A DNA stretch of 64,000 bases. Source: Latrodectus hesperus (taxonomy: Eukaryota > Arthropoda > Arachnida > Araneae > Theridiidae). Below, one piece after another: positions 41,427 to 54,436 of this stretch. The position numbers and the translations under genes are program-made. The notes beneath the pieces were generated by a model. It searched no databases and had not been told where the DNA came from. It saw only the letters and a list, made by a program, of their open reading frames with translations. The stretch's first letter is position 1. Every line of letters begins with the position of its first letter. The DNA lies in NCBI GenBank assembly GCA_037975125.1, contig JAJQOW010000226.1, forward strand, positions 1-64,000, given 5' to 3'.

Positions 41427-42919
41427 GAGAAAAAGTCTGCGTACACAGTAAATATTTACAGAGAATAAAAGTACATTATAGTGTCAACTTTGATACAATT
41501 TTTATATAATGCTTTTCTTTAACAATCGCTTAAATATCAGTAACAATTTAACATACATTGATTCAAGATTGAACACATTGTTTCAATATAAAACACGCTG
41601 TTTCAAAGTAATAACAAAAATAATTAAATATTACTTACAAAGCAGTCAGAAGAAGTTTGCGTATAGATGAGAAAAGTCTTTAAGAAATAACTTCCATGGA
41701 CTGTCAATTAAATTTTAATGTCTGGTTGGAAAACCTTTATATCTTAGAACCTCTTCCTATCGTTTAAGTATAGAGTGAATTAGCTTGGTGGTTTCTGCTG
41801 ATGAAATATTATTTCATTCCATCATAATTACTCCTTTTAACAAATCTTTCGATATTATGTTATGTTGGTGAATGTTTCGTTCCAGTAAGTCCCGTAAATG
41901 TTCGATGGAGTTTAAGTCTGGTGGTTGTGGAGGAGTATGCAACTGATATTTGATATTCTACAACAGTCAGAGCTTTACTTTGAGGCCAGTGTGCTTTGGA
42001 CCATTGTCTTGTTGAAAACAAAGATCATCGCCAAGATTCATATCTTGTGCACCCTGCTACAAATTTTCTTTTAATATATTTAGATATCCCATATGTGGAG
42101 TATTTAAAAGTTATTCGATCAACTCAACATCCTGCCCTGCACTCCCAAATTATTACACCATTTCCACCGTGTTTAACTGTAGACACAAATCTTTGCTTCT
42201 CAAAAGTTGTGCCTTGTTTCGTCCACATTAATTTACGCCCTTTGATGCCAAACATACAAAACTGCCTTTCTTCAAAAGAAAATTACTTTTTCAAAAACCT
42301 CGGAAGGTTTATTATAACATACTTACTGGCAGAATTTAAACATTTTTGCTTATTGGTAGTTTAAATACATGTCTTTCTACGAGCTTCACGGCTATGATGG
42401 TCAGAAATTTTTCTATAGTCTTAAGCCTTTTTCTAATATCAAGTTCAATTTCAGGTGCAGTAATCTTTGGATTTAAGCATAAGGATTTTAGGTTGCATAT
42501 CTTTTCTCGTAAAGTTAGCTTAGATGGTCAGTTACTCTGAGGCCTTAAGATAACAGATTTCAATGACTTATAATTATTGATTACTCTTTGTATAGAAGAA
42601 TGAGTGCTTCCATCTATCTTTCCAATTCCTCGAAGAGTTTTACCTTCATTCCTTTGTCTTAAGATGATTTTCTTTTCATCCGGAAAAATCTCTTTTTCTT
42701 TAGAATCCTTTTGAAGTCTTCTTGTGTGTCAGTACTAATGTATCATATCAACGAAACAATGTTTCGATTCTATTTGTTGTATTGGCACCAGAGTTAAAAT
42801 AAGTAAGTGGTTAAAAATAAATCCAGACAATAATTCATTTCATACTAATTCACGGAGGCTAAAGAATTAATATTAATTTTCATGCTTTGTAATTTGTACC
42901 TGTACGCAAACTTTTTCTG
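41427..42919 (-). mobile_element. Tc1-like element, decayed
   Basis: About 1.5 kb with short terminal inverted repeats: AGAAAAAGTCTGCGTACA at the left (from 41428) and, read inward, AGAAAAAGTTTGCGTACA at the right (to about 42918). TA lies next to both ends. The inside contains minus-strand relics of a transposase. The length matches a complete Tc1-type element, so decay is by point changes and small indels and not by large deletion. Confidence 0.75.
41700..42720 (-). pseudogene. Decayed Tc1-type transposase
   Basis: The minus strand near 41,935-41,730 reads with family motifs of the Tc1 C-terminus: a PPQPP-like stretch, a segment close to the usual DLNPIEHLWD (here broken by small changes), ERNIHQHNISKDLL, and an end resembling KGFPTRH. 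Upstream parts toward 42,700 correspond to the N-terminal helix-turn-helix half but are too eroded to give a continuous frame. Multiple stops and frame shifts show it is dead. A 122-codon plus-strand frame (41996-42364) overlaps it and is an antisense artefact. Confidence 0.65.
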
Positions 42920-43099
42920 ATAATTTTTTGCCTAATTTTTATAATTATTATTAATATTACTTTTAAACAATGAGTGTTATTTTTTGAAATTGTTACTTAT
43001 AGTTAAAGAATTGCTAAAGAAAAGCTTTCTATAATAATAGAATTAATATTGATACTATAATGTACATTTATACTCTTAAGAATGTTTACTTTATCTGGC

Positions 43100-43514
<415 letters not shown>

Positions 43515-43622
43515 TAATGCAAGGTTAGATACTGAACTGAAAAGCACAAGAATATATAAGAAAACATTTATGCTTAGCAATACATTTAGCACAAAAGCAG
43601 CTCGAATAGTATTACTAAGATA

Positions 43623-44111
43623 TAGTTAATAGTATATTTTATAAAATACAATGAAAAATGCCAAATGAAGAATAGTTCATTGAAAATACTAAATGGAAAA
43701 CAATACATTAAAAATACTAAATGGAAATCAAGACATTGAAAATACTAAATGGAAAACAATACATTGAAAATACTTGAATTTCAAGGAAAATATCAAAGAA
43801 AGATATAAAATGGAATGAAGTACCAATATGCCCAGCTTCTTCAGGGGGTGTTGACCACATTGGCACAAATTATGGCTTATATTGGTACTTCATTCCATTT
43901 TATATCTTTCTTTGATATTTTTCTTGAAATTCAAGTATTTTCAATGTATTGTTTTCCATTTAGTATTTTCAATGTATTTTTCCATTTAGTATATTCAATG
44001 TATTGTTTTCCATTTAGTATTTTCAATGTATTGATTTCCATTTAGTATTTTCAATGTACTATTCTCCATTTGATATTTTTCATTGTATTTTATAAAATAT
44101 ACTATTAACTA
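43623..44111. mobile_element. Foldback-type element with tandem units in its inverted arms
   Basis: The left arm (43623-43829) and right arm (43879-44111) are inverted copies separated by a 49-bp unpaired centre (43830-43878). The outer ends are exact inverted repeats for about 30 bp, beginning TAGTTAATAGTATATTTTAT. Inside the arms lies a 28-bp tandem unit starting CATTGAAAATACTAAATGGA: about 3.6 copies in the left arm (43678, 43706, 43734, 43762) and one more in the right arm, which explains the 26-bp difference in arm length. No transposase is encoded. The plan, long inverted repeats made of short tandem units, matches foldback elements. No target duplication was identified. Confidence 0.8.
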
Positions 44112-44736
44112 CATATGTATATATATATATATCTACCTCTTCCTGAAATAGTATAAGCAATTAGCAAAATTTACTTATAATAAATTTTATTAACATAACT
44201 AGATTTTAAATAAATAGATATAATATTTTTAAGTTCTTATTTAATCATTCAATTTAATCTTTTTATTATTAATATTTTAATATTTGAAGTATTATCTTAG
44301 CCTATTGATAATCCGCAATTTTGTTTAACAATTAAAAAACTATTTAACATTTAAAAGAAATTCCGAATCATAAATGTCTGTAATATGGGAAAATATTAAA
44401 TTAAATTTCCTATAATCACTTTGAAGATAGTTGAGAAATATGTATCCATTAAGTATGCAAATATCTCTACTGCTTGTTTTCATTTCTCCTGCACACCAGA
44501 TGAGGAAACACGACCAAAAATAAATAAAGACTAGGGATGTTATGGTTTTATACTCTTTTTGGTGGAAACTCGTGTTACGTTATTGTGAAAATTCTGCATC
44601 ATTACGACTATTGGAATGACACAATTATACACCTTCGTTAGAATGATTTAAAAACAAAACATCAATTTTTAATTGACAACCAATTTAGTTAATTATGTTA
44701 GAAATGTTAATCCAATATCATAATAAATATAGTACT

Positions 44737-44835
44737 ATTTAATTATTTATAATTAATACGTATGATTTTACAATAATAATCATACGTATTAATTATAAAT
44801 AATTAAATAATTAATACGCATGATTATTATTGTAA
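44737..44835. repeat. Three-part inverted array
   Basis: Perfect 31-bp inverted repeats (44737-44767 and 44778-44808) are separated by 10 bp. A third segment (44809-44835) is the reverse complement of 44768-44794 with one mismatch. The same sequence around AATTAATACGTATGATT therefore occurs in alternating orientation and can form mutually exclusive hairpins. Confidence 0.9.
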
Positions 44836-45184
44836 ATTTTTAGATATTATGAATAATTTATTTAGAATATTATGAAACATGAAACATTTTTATCATCTTA
44901 TATATCAAAGTGGTAAAACTAAATAATTTGGCATTTTGAAATGTGTTTATGATTAATAATTATTATTTCTATATCAAACTTGATGAGAAGTTTTCATCAA
45001 ATTGTAGAAAATGAAATCCAAATTTGCCCCAACCTTGAAAGATAAGCAGAATATATTAATTTCCTTCAAAATGTACGATCTCATATCACACTAATATTCA
45101 TCATACAGCAATCATTCATTTTATACGATAATTATTCTTTGATTATTTTATTGGATTTATTTAAATAATTCATTCAATAAAAAC
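44836..45184. other. AT-rich DNA, no gene seen
   Basis: No supported feature. Confidence 0.6.
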
Positions 45185-45420
45185 ATTTGTCAGTTTTTGA
45201 ATACTGAAGTCATAATATACAAAACTTTGTTCAAAAAGACATTTGCATTTGAGAAAATTTTAATGTAAATAAAAGTTAACGTCATGAATATTTTATAAGT
45301 TGTCAAAATACATTTGTATGAGAGAAAATTTGAGTGTAGCTAAAATTATTTATTAAAAAGAACATGTTAAATTTACAACCAGTTTCTTTAAATATTCAAT
45401 AGCTATTTATAAATAAAGTA
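45185..45420 (+). repeat. Diverged dispersed repeat, copy 1
   Basis: Resembles 49165-49395 in the same orientation. Shared landmarks are GAATACTGAA-TCA-AATATACAAA, a TTGTCA...TATG..AGA core and AACATGTTAA followed by ACCAGTTT. Divergence is high. Confidence 0.45.
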
Positions 45421-47199
45421 AATTCCAGATTTGTTGTGTTTATTGGTCTTCTTTGTTCTGAATAAACGGGTATGCTTCTTTAACTTGTACATACCCCGAT
45501 CTTTTAAAATAGATTCTATTGCTATTTAAACGTGTTTTATGCGTCTTGTAGATGCCAACTGTAGAAGCGATATGCAAATTTAAATAAATGCATTTCTGAT
45601 GTGATTAAAGTACCCTTTCCATGTCTTAAGAAGTACATTTCCTATATGCAATTTCTTGATAAAATTTTTTTCTTAAACAGGAACAAAATAATTGTAAATT
45701 TTTAACAGAGATAGCGCTAAGCTAAAGATATGAGAAACCAATGGCATTTCAATTTAGAAAATGCTTGTAGAATAACGTAATGTTAATAATGCTTATTTAA
45801 TTAATAACTATAAACAAATAGGTCAATAAGCAAAAATAATACAAAATAAAAAGGATTGTTTAGTTTTTATTATTTTTCTTTAATATGAATTTTAATATAT
45901 AATATTTAATATAAGTTATATTTTTTAATATATTTTATTATAACGATTTTTTTATTTTACAGTAATGCGATTTTACTGAATTAAAATAAAGAATGTTTGA
46001 AATTTTGTATGAAATATTAAAAACTATTTTCTATAATGTATTTAAACTAACGTGCTAGAATACGGACAAACCAAATGGCAAAATTAAATTCAAACATCAC
46101 ATAGTATAGATATTTAAATTTATTTACAGTTTTTCGTAAGAATTAATAAATGACTAGAGAATAAATTAAAATTAATATTTAATATTATAAATATTTCAAA
46201 AGTTATTTTTGTAGGGAACAATAATTTTATTTAAAAAATTGTAGAAATGAAATTATTTTTTTAGTTAGCAAAATGACAAAACTGCAATTTTTTTAATGCA
46301 TCCTGGTGAATAAGTAATAACAGTGTGAATAAATGAATATTTTTTAAACTGTTTCAATTTAATTTTTTTAATTTTATAAAATATTTCTGGTGTTTAAACT
46401 TTTGTCTGTGTTTTCTGATTCATTTAATTTTTCATTAATATTTTCATAGATATTTTTGCTTACTTTATATTATGAATTTTGAATATTTCAAATAAGAATG
46501 TTTTTATAACATAAATTGTTCCTTTTTCTTTCTTAGAAATATTAAAAATGCAATTCAAAGGGTGACTTTATTTTCAGGAAGGTTAAAATGTTTATTCAGT
46601 AAAAGTGTTGTATTTATGATCATTGTTATTTATCAGAACTCTTATATAACGATAATGTTTTACGAAAGATTTTTTTTGAGTTCATTTTACTTTATAATGG
46701 TAGAGAAAAAAGTATTAGTGCTATTTTTCCCTTGAAAGTGGTATTACACTCTATTCTATTTATATTTCGTGCTATTTTTTATTTATTTTTATTCCTTTCT
46801 TCGAAATTTGAATAAACTGTTTTCAATATAATGTATGAGCTGCTTAACAGGCATGCGCATAAAAAATGATTACGAAAAGAAAGAACTCAAGAAATCCTTT
46901 TTTAAGGACTTTTAATTAATAAAACACAAATAAAATAAATTAGATTATTTACCTAACGAATATGTCTTTATGCTAATGAACAATAAGAGTTGAAATGTTA
47001 TTTCTTATAAACTGTATGTTAAATACAGGATTAAATACATTCCTTATTAAATTTAATCAATTACTTGGTATTTGTTGGTATACATTTTATGCTGGTATAT
47101 TAATTATATTCTTCTAATTTTATTACATATATTATGTCTATTGGGAAGTTCTGTTAATTATTAGATTAAAAAATAGATAAATTTTTCATACCTTGAATA
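45421..47199. other. AT-rich DNA, no gene seen
   Basis: Nothing beyond short chance frames. Confidence 0.65.
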
Positions 47200-47209
47200 A
47201 TATTTATTC

Positions 47210-47960
47210 AATAATATATTGCCCTCATTATTTATGACTTCCTTCCAATGTGATGGCAATTTGTATATTCTATTTTTAAGAAGTGTTTTATGTCTAGAGG
47301 CAAAAACCTGAACCAATTCTTGACTGATAACTTCTTCGTTCTTGAATTTTTAGCGCTGCAAAATATTTAATAAGGACAGAAAAAAGTAATATTTCCAGCG
47401 GGATAAGTCGGAAGAATATGATGTATGGGTTATAATTTCCCAACCTAGTCCTGCAATTTTTTAACGAACTCCTTTCTTGCGGTCCCGCCTTTAAATTATC
47501 CTGATGACAATACTTTTCCAAATTGAACTTTTCGCTTAATTTTTAATGCTCATAATGTATTGGTACTCAAATGTCTCTCCATATGCACAACATTCTCTTA
47601 TTAAGAGCCAAATTTGTTTTAGATTTGGAAGGACTAGGTTTTCCACACAAATTATTTTTCCAACGAAGTCTTCGTAGGTACAACGATTTTTCCAAAGAAT
47701 ATTTCGTATGTAATCTACTTTTCTTTCCCTGTTATCACACAGTTCAAGAAGTGTTCGATTTTGTTCCGAAATAACAGAGATAGAGGCACGTGGTGATTCG
47801 ATCATCAAAATTATTCTGACTTAATTCACTTGGCACCCAATTTGAATATTTCCACACCAATCATATCTTCCGAATATGGTCCGATATAGCTTTCTGATCT
47901 TAATTAAGCTTTCTGCGATTTCCGACGTTAATAAAAAAGATTTTGCTTTAATATGATCCT
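47210..47960 (-). pseudogene. Mariner transposase relic, copy A
   Basis: Minus-strand frames (47536-47808, 47294-47521 and beyond) keep the order of a mariner transposase. A region like NEIEPFL-ITGDEKW appears here as NKIEHFL-ITGKEKY. A CVW-like motif and a stretch like the usual DNLKAAIQERRP (here DNLKAGPQERSS) follow. A C-terminal remnant resembles the family's LPSHWE-NNEGNYI end. Many stops and shifts are present, and the catalytic aspartates are not all recognisable. It belongs to the same family as the split copy at 57.4/61.9-62.5 kb. Confidence 0.65.
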
Positions 47961-49164
47961 AAAAACATCATCATCAATCAAGCCACAGAACATTTCGATA
48001 GACCTAATAAAATTAATATTAACTTTCATGCAAAATTCACATTGGGGCTTTTGATATTATGGAGGCTTAGCTGCAAATGTTTTTGTAATTCTTCTCAAAG
48101 GTTTTGACTATAACAAGCATCATATTCCTATTCATTGTTATATTTATAGTGATGAAATTCTATTACTATAATAAAATTTAAAACAGCATTTAGAAAAATT
48201 TGAGTTTCCTACAAAACTACTTGCGTACATAGAAGTAATGTTTTTCTATCAAAGCAGTCTTCACGTGGATATAGCATGAACTAATTACATATGGTGTATG
48301 AAATAAAATTAATGTTGGTACTTTTAACAAAATGTGTAATTCAGTCAAATGTATTAAATATTTTTAATCTACTTACTTCTGTAGTGATTGCACTTTAAAT
48401 GCTTATTTGATGCGTTCCTGGAAATATGGAGATAAGTGTCAATTACCACAAATTTAAATATTTAATTTTATTTGATAAAAGAGCTCACCACTTTAAAATA
48501 TAAATTTAGATTTTTGTGAGTTATACAACATGAAGTTAATTTAAGATATTTAAAGTGCTGTTAAATTTTGCAGCACAATTTTTACGTGAATTATTGAAAA
48601 ATATTCTAAATCGTTGCAACTTCAGAATTACAGTCATAATCATGATTTAATTCATTAGAATATTTTAAAGTTAAAAGCTTGAATTTATAATTTATAATAA
48701 GTTTAAATTCAACATAAGGAATTTTAGTCGAAAATTTAATTTGTATTATAATAAGTATGGCGTAACTTAATTATTAAAAATTAATAATATATTTATTTAA
48801 AACTTCTTTTTTAATGCATCACAAAACATTTTTTAATTTCTTCAGCTAACATATCTTTGTAATAGTATTAAATAATTTGCATAACTCATTCCATTTCTTA
48901 AGAAAAAGTGATGATTTTTAATAATTTGTAATCCACTTCGCTAAACTTAATGTAATTTTTTTCATTAAATTGTAGAAGTTTGAATTCAGCTGCATTTTAC
49001 ATCCAATGTATTTTTGTAAAAATGTTTATGAAGAGACATGAAAGATGAGCTATGTCAATTTTCTTCCAAAAATAATGTCCTACATCATACCAATTTTAAT
49101 CGAAATAGAAATAAATCATTTTTCATTTTTCTTTTAAAAAATACTTATTTACACAAAAATCAAT
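47961..49164. other. AT-rich DNA, no gene seen
   Basis: No supported feature; a further N-terminal part of the mariner relic may extend to about 47,990. Confidence 0.55.
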
Positions 49165-49395
49165 GAATATATTTGGCCTTTATTGAATACTGAAATCACA
49201 ATATACAAAGTTAATTTTGAAGAATTTTATTAAACAATATAATAAAAAATCATTAACATTTTTGATATTATTTAATAGGTTGTCATAGATGCAATCGTAT
49301 GGGAAATAACTTAGGAGTGTACTGAGAAAATTATTTATATAAAAAAACATGTTAATTATTCTACCAGTTTTCTAAATATATAATGAATTATATAT
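49165..49395 (+). repeat. Diverged dispersed repeat, copy 2
   Basis: Counterpart of 45185-45420. The similarity stops at about 49,395, just where the LINE relic begins, so the LINE may have inserted within or beside it. Confidence 0.45.
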
Positions 49396-49469
49396 TAATT
49401 AAAACCACAATTACTCGTTTCCGGACCATTCCTGAACCTTATGAAACCACGCCCAGACTTCCTGCCATC

Positions 49470-49705
49470 ACGCAGTGAAATGTGCTGGTGATTATCACCA
49501 CTAAGAATGCAAAAAAGACATGTTCACTTCAGCTAAATGTGCAAACTGTGGAGAGGCTCATCTTGCCAGCTATAAGGGCTGTAATAAATTTCCAAAACCA
49601 AATTACCTCAACAATAACAACAAAGTCGAGGCCATCAAAAGCAAGATTATTCCAAGCACTAATCCACACCTATCTTATGCAAATGCATTAGCCCACAAGA
49701 TATGA
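49470..49705 (+). pseudogene. LINE gag fragment: zinc-knuckle end
   Basis: Contains KCANCGEAHLASYKGC, the last knuckle of Jockey-type gag proteins (CX2CX4HX6C), preceded by a broken knuckle (KCAGDYHH then a stop, then EC) and followed by a typical Ser/Asn-rich tail ending SYANALAHKI. The N-terminal part of gag is missing. Confidence 0.75.
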
Positions 49706-49829
49706 AACCATTAGTAAAAATAAAGAAATTATAAATGAAGCAAAAATATTTTTTCTGAATTACAAAATCTAATCTCTTGTATCAAAAACTTAGAAATAAC
49801 AGATCTTATTAATCAGCTCAAACAATTCA

Positions 49830-50540
49830 ATGCAGCAATGGCTGCACAAGAGACAGCAACCTCAACCAACAATGACAATTAATAGCTTAAATTTCTCACC
49901 TATTCAAATTGTGAATTGGAACGCACGTAGCCTAAAGCCTAAAATTACTGAATTCGTGAATTTTCTAGATAAATATAATATAAACATTGCCATAATCACA
50001 GACACCCACTTAAGACCAAATATGAGTCTTAATGTACCAAACTACAATGTATATCGTACTGACAGGACACATCATGCTGGTGGTGGAACCGCAGTTATTA
50101 TCAAAAGATCTTTTAATTTCACACTGTATAGTAGCAAAATAGGAGATGGTTTTGAAGAAACTTCAGCTATCATCAACCTGGAAAATAATCTAAAATTCAA
50201 AATTAACAAATAGCTATTACAACAGACCTAAGCATAATTTACAAGACCAAGAAATTATGAACATTCTACCTGCAAATATTCCTACAATTGCTGGAGGTGA
50301 CTTTAACAGCTAGAACATCACATGGGGATGCAACACTACTAATAAAAATGGAACTAAATTATTAGAAATAGCACAAAATTATAATTTAAAAATAATTGCT
50401 CCAATCGAACCTACGCACTTCCATTATACAAACCAAGGAGACATCTTGGACATTTTTCTTACAAATACCAGCTACCCACTATCAGCACAGACTATCTATG
50501 ATCTCTCTTCTGATCACTTTCCAGTTCTTGGATGCCTGGG
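49830..50540 (+). pseudogene. LINE endonuclease fragment
   Basis: Starts with a segment containing IVNWNARSL and ITDTHLRP, the first two APE-endonuclease motifs. A frame shift near 50,213 follows, then GGDFNS followed at once by an in-frame stop (about 50,308), then LDIFLTN and SSDHFPVLG. The motif order and spacing are those of Jockey-type endonucleases. The frame shift and stop inactivate it. Confidence 0.8.
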
Positions 50541-52465
50541 AATAAAGAAAAATATTACAAATAAATTTTTATTCAGAACCAACTGGCAACTCTATTATAA
50601 TATTCTTCAAGATCAAGTTAACAAAGAAAATCAATCCTTAATCAACAATAATCAACCCAATAGTAATAATAATCAAGAAATTAAAAATAAAATAAATAAT
50701 GATATAAACTTATTCAATGAAAATATCAATCATGCAAAAGAAATAGCAACCCATAAAATTAAATACCACGAAAATTACTTAAAATTACCAAATAGCATAA
50801 GAGAAATCATAAAAGAAAGAAATCGCATCAGGAAACAATTTCATAAAACCTTGAACTCACGACTCAAAACTACAGTCAACAAACTTAATAGAAATTTAAA
50901 AAACTCTGCACAGACTATAGGACTAAACAATGGCAAGATAAAATAGAAAGCCTTAGCACAGAAAACAACTCTATATGGAAATTTGCAAAACAATTAAGAA
51001 GAAAAATAACAACTAATCATTGCATTAATTGTTAAAAATGGACCAGTTTATACAAACTATGAAAAACTGAACATCTTTGCAAATACCATTTTTCTACAAT
51101 TTCAACCAAACAAAGTTACAGATGAGTCCTTCACCAATGGTATTAATCCTCTTATTCATAACTATATGCAAGCTAATATTCCTCATAATACCTTATCAAC
51201 TGTTAAACAACATTACACCAACGAATGATGATGAAATAATTAAAATTATTAAAAATCTAAAGACCACAAAAAGCCCCCAGGGTAGAAAATAATATTACCA
51301 TCAATATGATCAAATATTTACCATTGGACATAATTCACAAACTCATTAATATTTATAACTGCCTTAAAATATCATATTTTCCTACAATCTGGAAAACTGC
51401 TACCATAATTCTTTTCCCACAGTCTGGAAAAAATCTCAGAATACCTGAAAACTACAGACCTATCAGCCTGCTTCCAGTTTTAGGAAAATATTTGTAAAAA
51501 TAATTTATAATGGAATTAAATGTAATCTTCATCTAATTCCGAAACAACAATATGGCTTCAGAAACAACTTATCAACTGTTAAACAACTCATAAGAATTAC
51601 TGAGATTATTGGTCAAAATAGTCATCACAATGTGTATACAACTATGGTCATGCTCGACGTAGCAAAAGCTTTCGATAGAGCTATAAAGCCTAATATACAA
51701 ACTCATAAAACTCAACATAAACACTGATATAATTTTACTCATCACCTCATATCTAACTCATATCTTCTTCCATATTAAATACAATAATGAAAATATTACT
51801 CTGAACATCAAAGCTGGAGTTCCCAAGGTAGGATTCTAGGCCCAATCTTATACCTATTTTTCACCCATGACTTCCCTGGTTTGGACAATAACTCAATTCA
51901 AATTGCTTTCTACGCAGATGACACTGATATTATAACTGATTCTATGAGGCCGAATAATGCTATTCATAAACTTCAAAATGCGTTAATTAACATCGAAAAC
52001 TGGTGCAGTAAATGGAGAATAAATATAAATGCTGATAAATCCCAACTTATAGTATTTAATAGAAAAAATAAAAATAAAATAAAATAACTTCAATATAACA
52101 AACTATCTATTCGATAAAATCATTCCGGAAGTGAAAACCATTAAATATCTTGGATTAACATTTACTACTCAACTTTCATGGACTGCACATATCAATAACG
52201 TTATTAGAAAAGCCAATCAAGCTTATGGATGCCTATTCAATTTAATTGGAAAAAACTCAAATTTAACACTAAAACTCAAGAAACTGCTCTACCATAAAAT
52301 GTTAAGACCAATCATCATCTATGCTTCACCTGTGTGGAATACTATATTACGCCAAGAGACAAACACAAACTTAGAGTGTATCAACATTAAAATGCTTAGA
52401 AAAATTGGGAAGGCACCCTACTATATTCGCAATATAAAAACATTTCACAAAAGATTGTAAAATTA
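50541..52465 (+). pseudogene. LINE reverse transcriptase fragment
   Basis: After the endonuclease comes a linker rich in Asn, Lys and Ile. Reverse-transcriptase motifs follow in three frames: ENYRPISLLPVLGK (about 51,450), MLDVAKAFDRA (about 51,650), IKAGVP with a broken PQG box (about 51,810) and AFYADDTDIIT (about 51,905). The thumb-like region includes TIKYLGLTF (about 52,140) and a C-terminal segment with PVWNT. The catalytic YADD is still readable. Several stops and frame shifts are present and the C-terminus is cut near 52,465. Confidence 0.8.
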
Positions 52466-52470
52466 TTGAT

Positions 52471-54436
52471 ATCATGGGCATATTTAGCTTCTCATGTACT
52501 ATATAGAAAGATTTAATGTATACCTACGAGTGTTACATTAAAAGTTACAATCCTGAGTTGCATCAACCTGTTGTAAATCAGAACTCTTTTCTTCTGCTCA
52601 GAAATTATTTAATTGACCTAAAAACTGCAATACATCGCAATTGTTCTGAAAGAAAAAACACTAAGTAAACATTGAATACAGTAGATTCATAGGACGAACT
52701 TATCCGCGAACGATTAGTTTTCTCAGAAAAGAATGCATATGAAAGAAGAATGGATGTAGCTAAGTTAAGTAACTCATGCTCTAAAGGAGATGATTGCAAC
52801 ACTGAGTTATCCCAAATGACAAACAGAAAAACAAAGTTCAAAAGCTATCGTTAAAATTAGTTGACACTTTTATGATGTAACATTATAAAATAATAATCTT
52901 TGTGAGATAAAGATGGGAAGTTATAAACAAAGAAACACATGTCCTGAACATTTTACAACCAATTTTATTTCAAATAATTATGCAAATTTTGAAAAATTAA
53001 ATTATATTTGCAATTGTGTGTACCGACTTTTTCAATATATATATTACTAATATTTTATTAACTTGCTTATTATGTCATAGCACATATTTTAAAATCCGTT
53101 AGTGTTAACCATTATATGAGGCTAAATCCTCCCAAGCTCAATTTTGTGTTACGCGGTAAAAATTGTATAACAGAATTACATACCTGAAACACACATGCAA
53201 CCGCAAACCATCTATTATTATATATCTGCTTTAGTGCGTTCTCGACGTTTTTAATTAATATACTTATCAGAAAATAAATGAATTAAAAGCGTATTGCTTA
53301 TAACATGATTGTATTTCATATAATCATTGCATTTTTAATCTTAAAAAAATCGACTAGATTATTAAGTATTGTCATCATTACATTTTACAAACAACATATT
53401 ATCGGCGATCTTAAAGAGATCAGCTTGATACTATTCCGTGTACAATTCAACAGGTGAAGTTTTTGCAAGATATTTCTTCAAACACTATATATTCATTTCG
53501 TGCATATAAAGAGAAAAATAAAAGAATTTAAATATAGGAATAGTAAAATATAAACCTGTCATTTTTGAAACATTGCTGTCAATGACATTCTAAACTGATA
53601 TATGAGTAATTATAAAACCAAGCAATGCAGTTATAAATCAACATGGTTTAAGTGCTTTACATGTTACAACATCAACTGTTGCTTTCTTTATGTGATTAAA
53701 AAAATGTATTTGACTTGGGGAAATAAAAATGCTAAATATCAAAGGAACCTTCTTATACAATCAACAGATACTTTGACTCTAGCAATATTAATGTGGAATT
53801 ACTCATTGTATAAGAAAAAAAGAAACTTTGGAAAATGGTGCGTGTTGATGATATTCTATGACTCTGGTTATAATCCTGAAGTTACAATCCTCAGATACAA
53901 TAAAGTTTTATAGGTTAAATTTCTAAGTTCCACAGTTTAGAAGATAAAGGCCACAAATAGTTTTAATTACAAATGTGATTTCATTGTATTTATTTCATAC
54001 GTATTGCTAGTATGAATTTTGAAAATATTGAATATGAGGCAAAACATTACAGATGTCGAAAAGTTGGTTTGCAATATTCCTATTTATATACGTATTCAGA
54101 CATTCATATTAATGTCATATATGAATAAATAAGTAATAAAAATTCATAATATAAATTACTTTCATTTCATTTAAACATTACTTCGCTTAATATTCAAGAA
54201 TCTCCAACTATTATGCATAATTGTTTAATTTATTTTGTATACTCTTTATAAAACTTTTTATAAACAAAATATTGTAGGAATTTTTAGAGAACTTAATCTG
54301 ACATCAATGTAACAGCGGAAAATGTTGGGAATGTGCAAACCTTTTAAAAAGAAGTATGCAGAAATTCAGCTGTTTAATAGGCCAGAAAAATAACAGAATT
54401 CATAAATGAAATGTATACTTTTAATTATTAAAATTT
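52471..54436. other. No supported gene
   Basis: A less AT-rich patch at 52,560-52,860 has short frames on both strands that I do not recognise. The longest frame is 103 codons (53602-53913, plus), Cys/Lys-rich at its start, without a known domain. Confidence 0.5.

Larger units (their letters stand above)
49400..52470 (+). mobile_element. Jockey-type LINE relic, 5'-truncated and broken
   Basis: About 3 kb that is C-richer on the plus strand than its surroundings. It holds, in order, the end of a gag zinc-knuckle region, an endonuclease and a reverse transcriptase, all in the plus direction but in several frames. No RNase H was seen. The start coincides with the end of the similarity between the dispersed repeats at 45.2 and 49.2 kb. 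No poly(A) tail or target duplication was identified. Confidence 0.8.

Noticed and set aside
41996..42364. 122-codon plus-strand frame
   Set aside because: It lies antisense to the minus-strand Tc1-like transposase relic, so I treat it as a shadow frame.
43815..44045. 76-codon plus-strand frame with a repeated MYCFPFSIFNV
   Set aside because: It is produced by the 28-bp tandem units in the right arm of the foldback element and shows no sign of selection for coding.
53602..53913. 103-codon plus-strand frame
   Set aside because: Somewhat long for the composition, but Lys/Asn/Tyr/Cys-rich with no domain, no context and no splice or promoter support.
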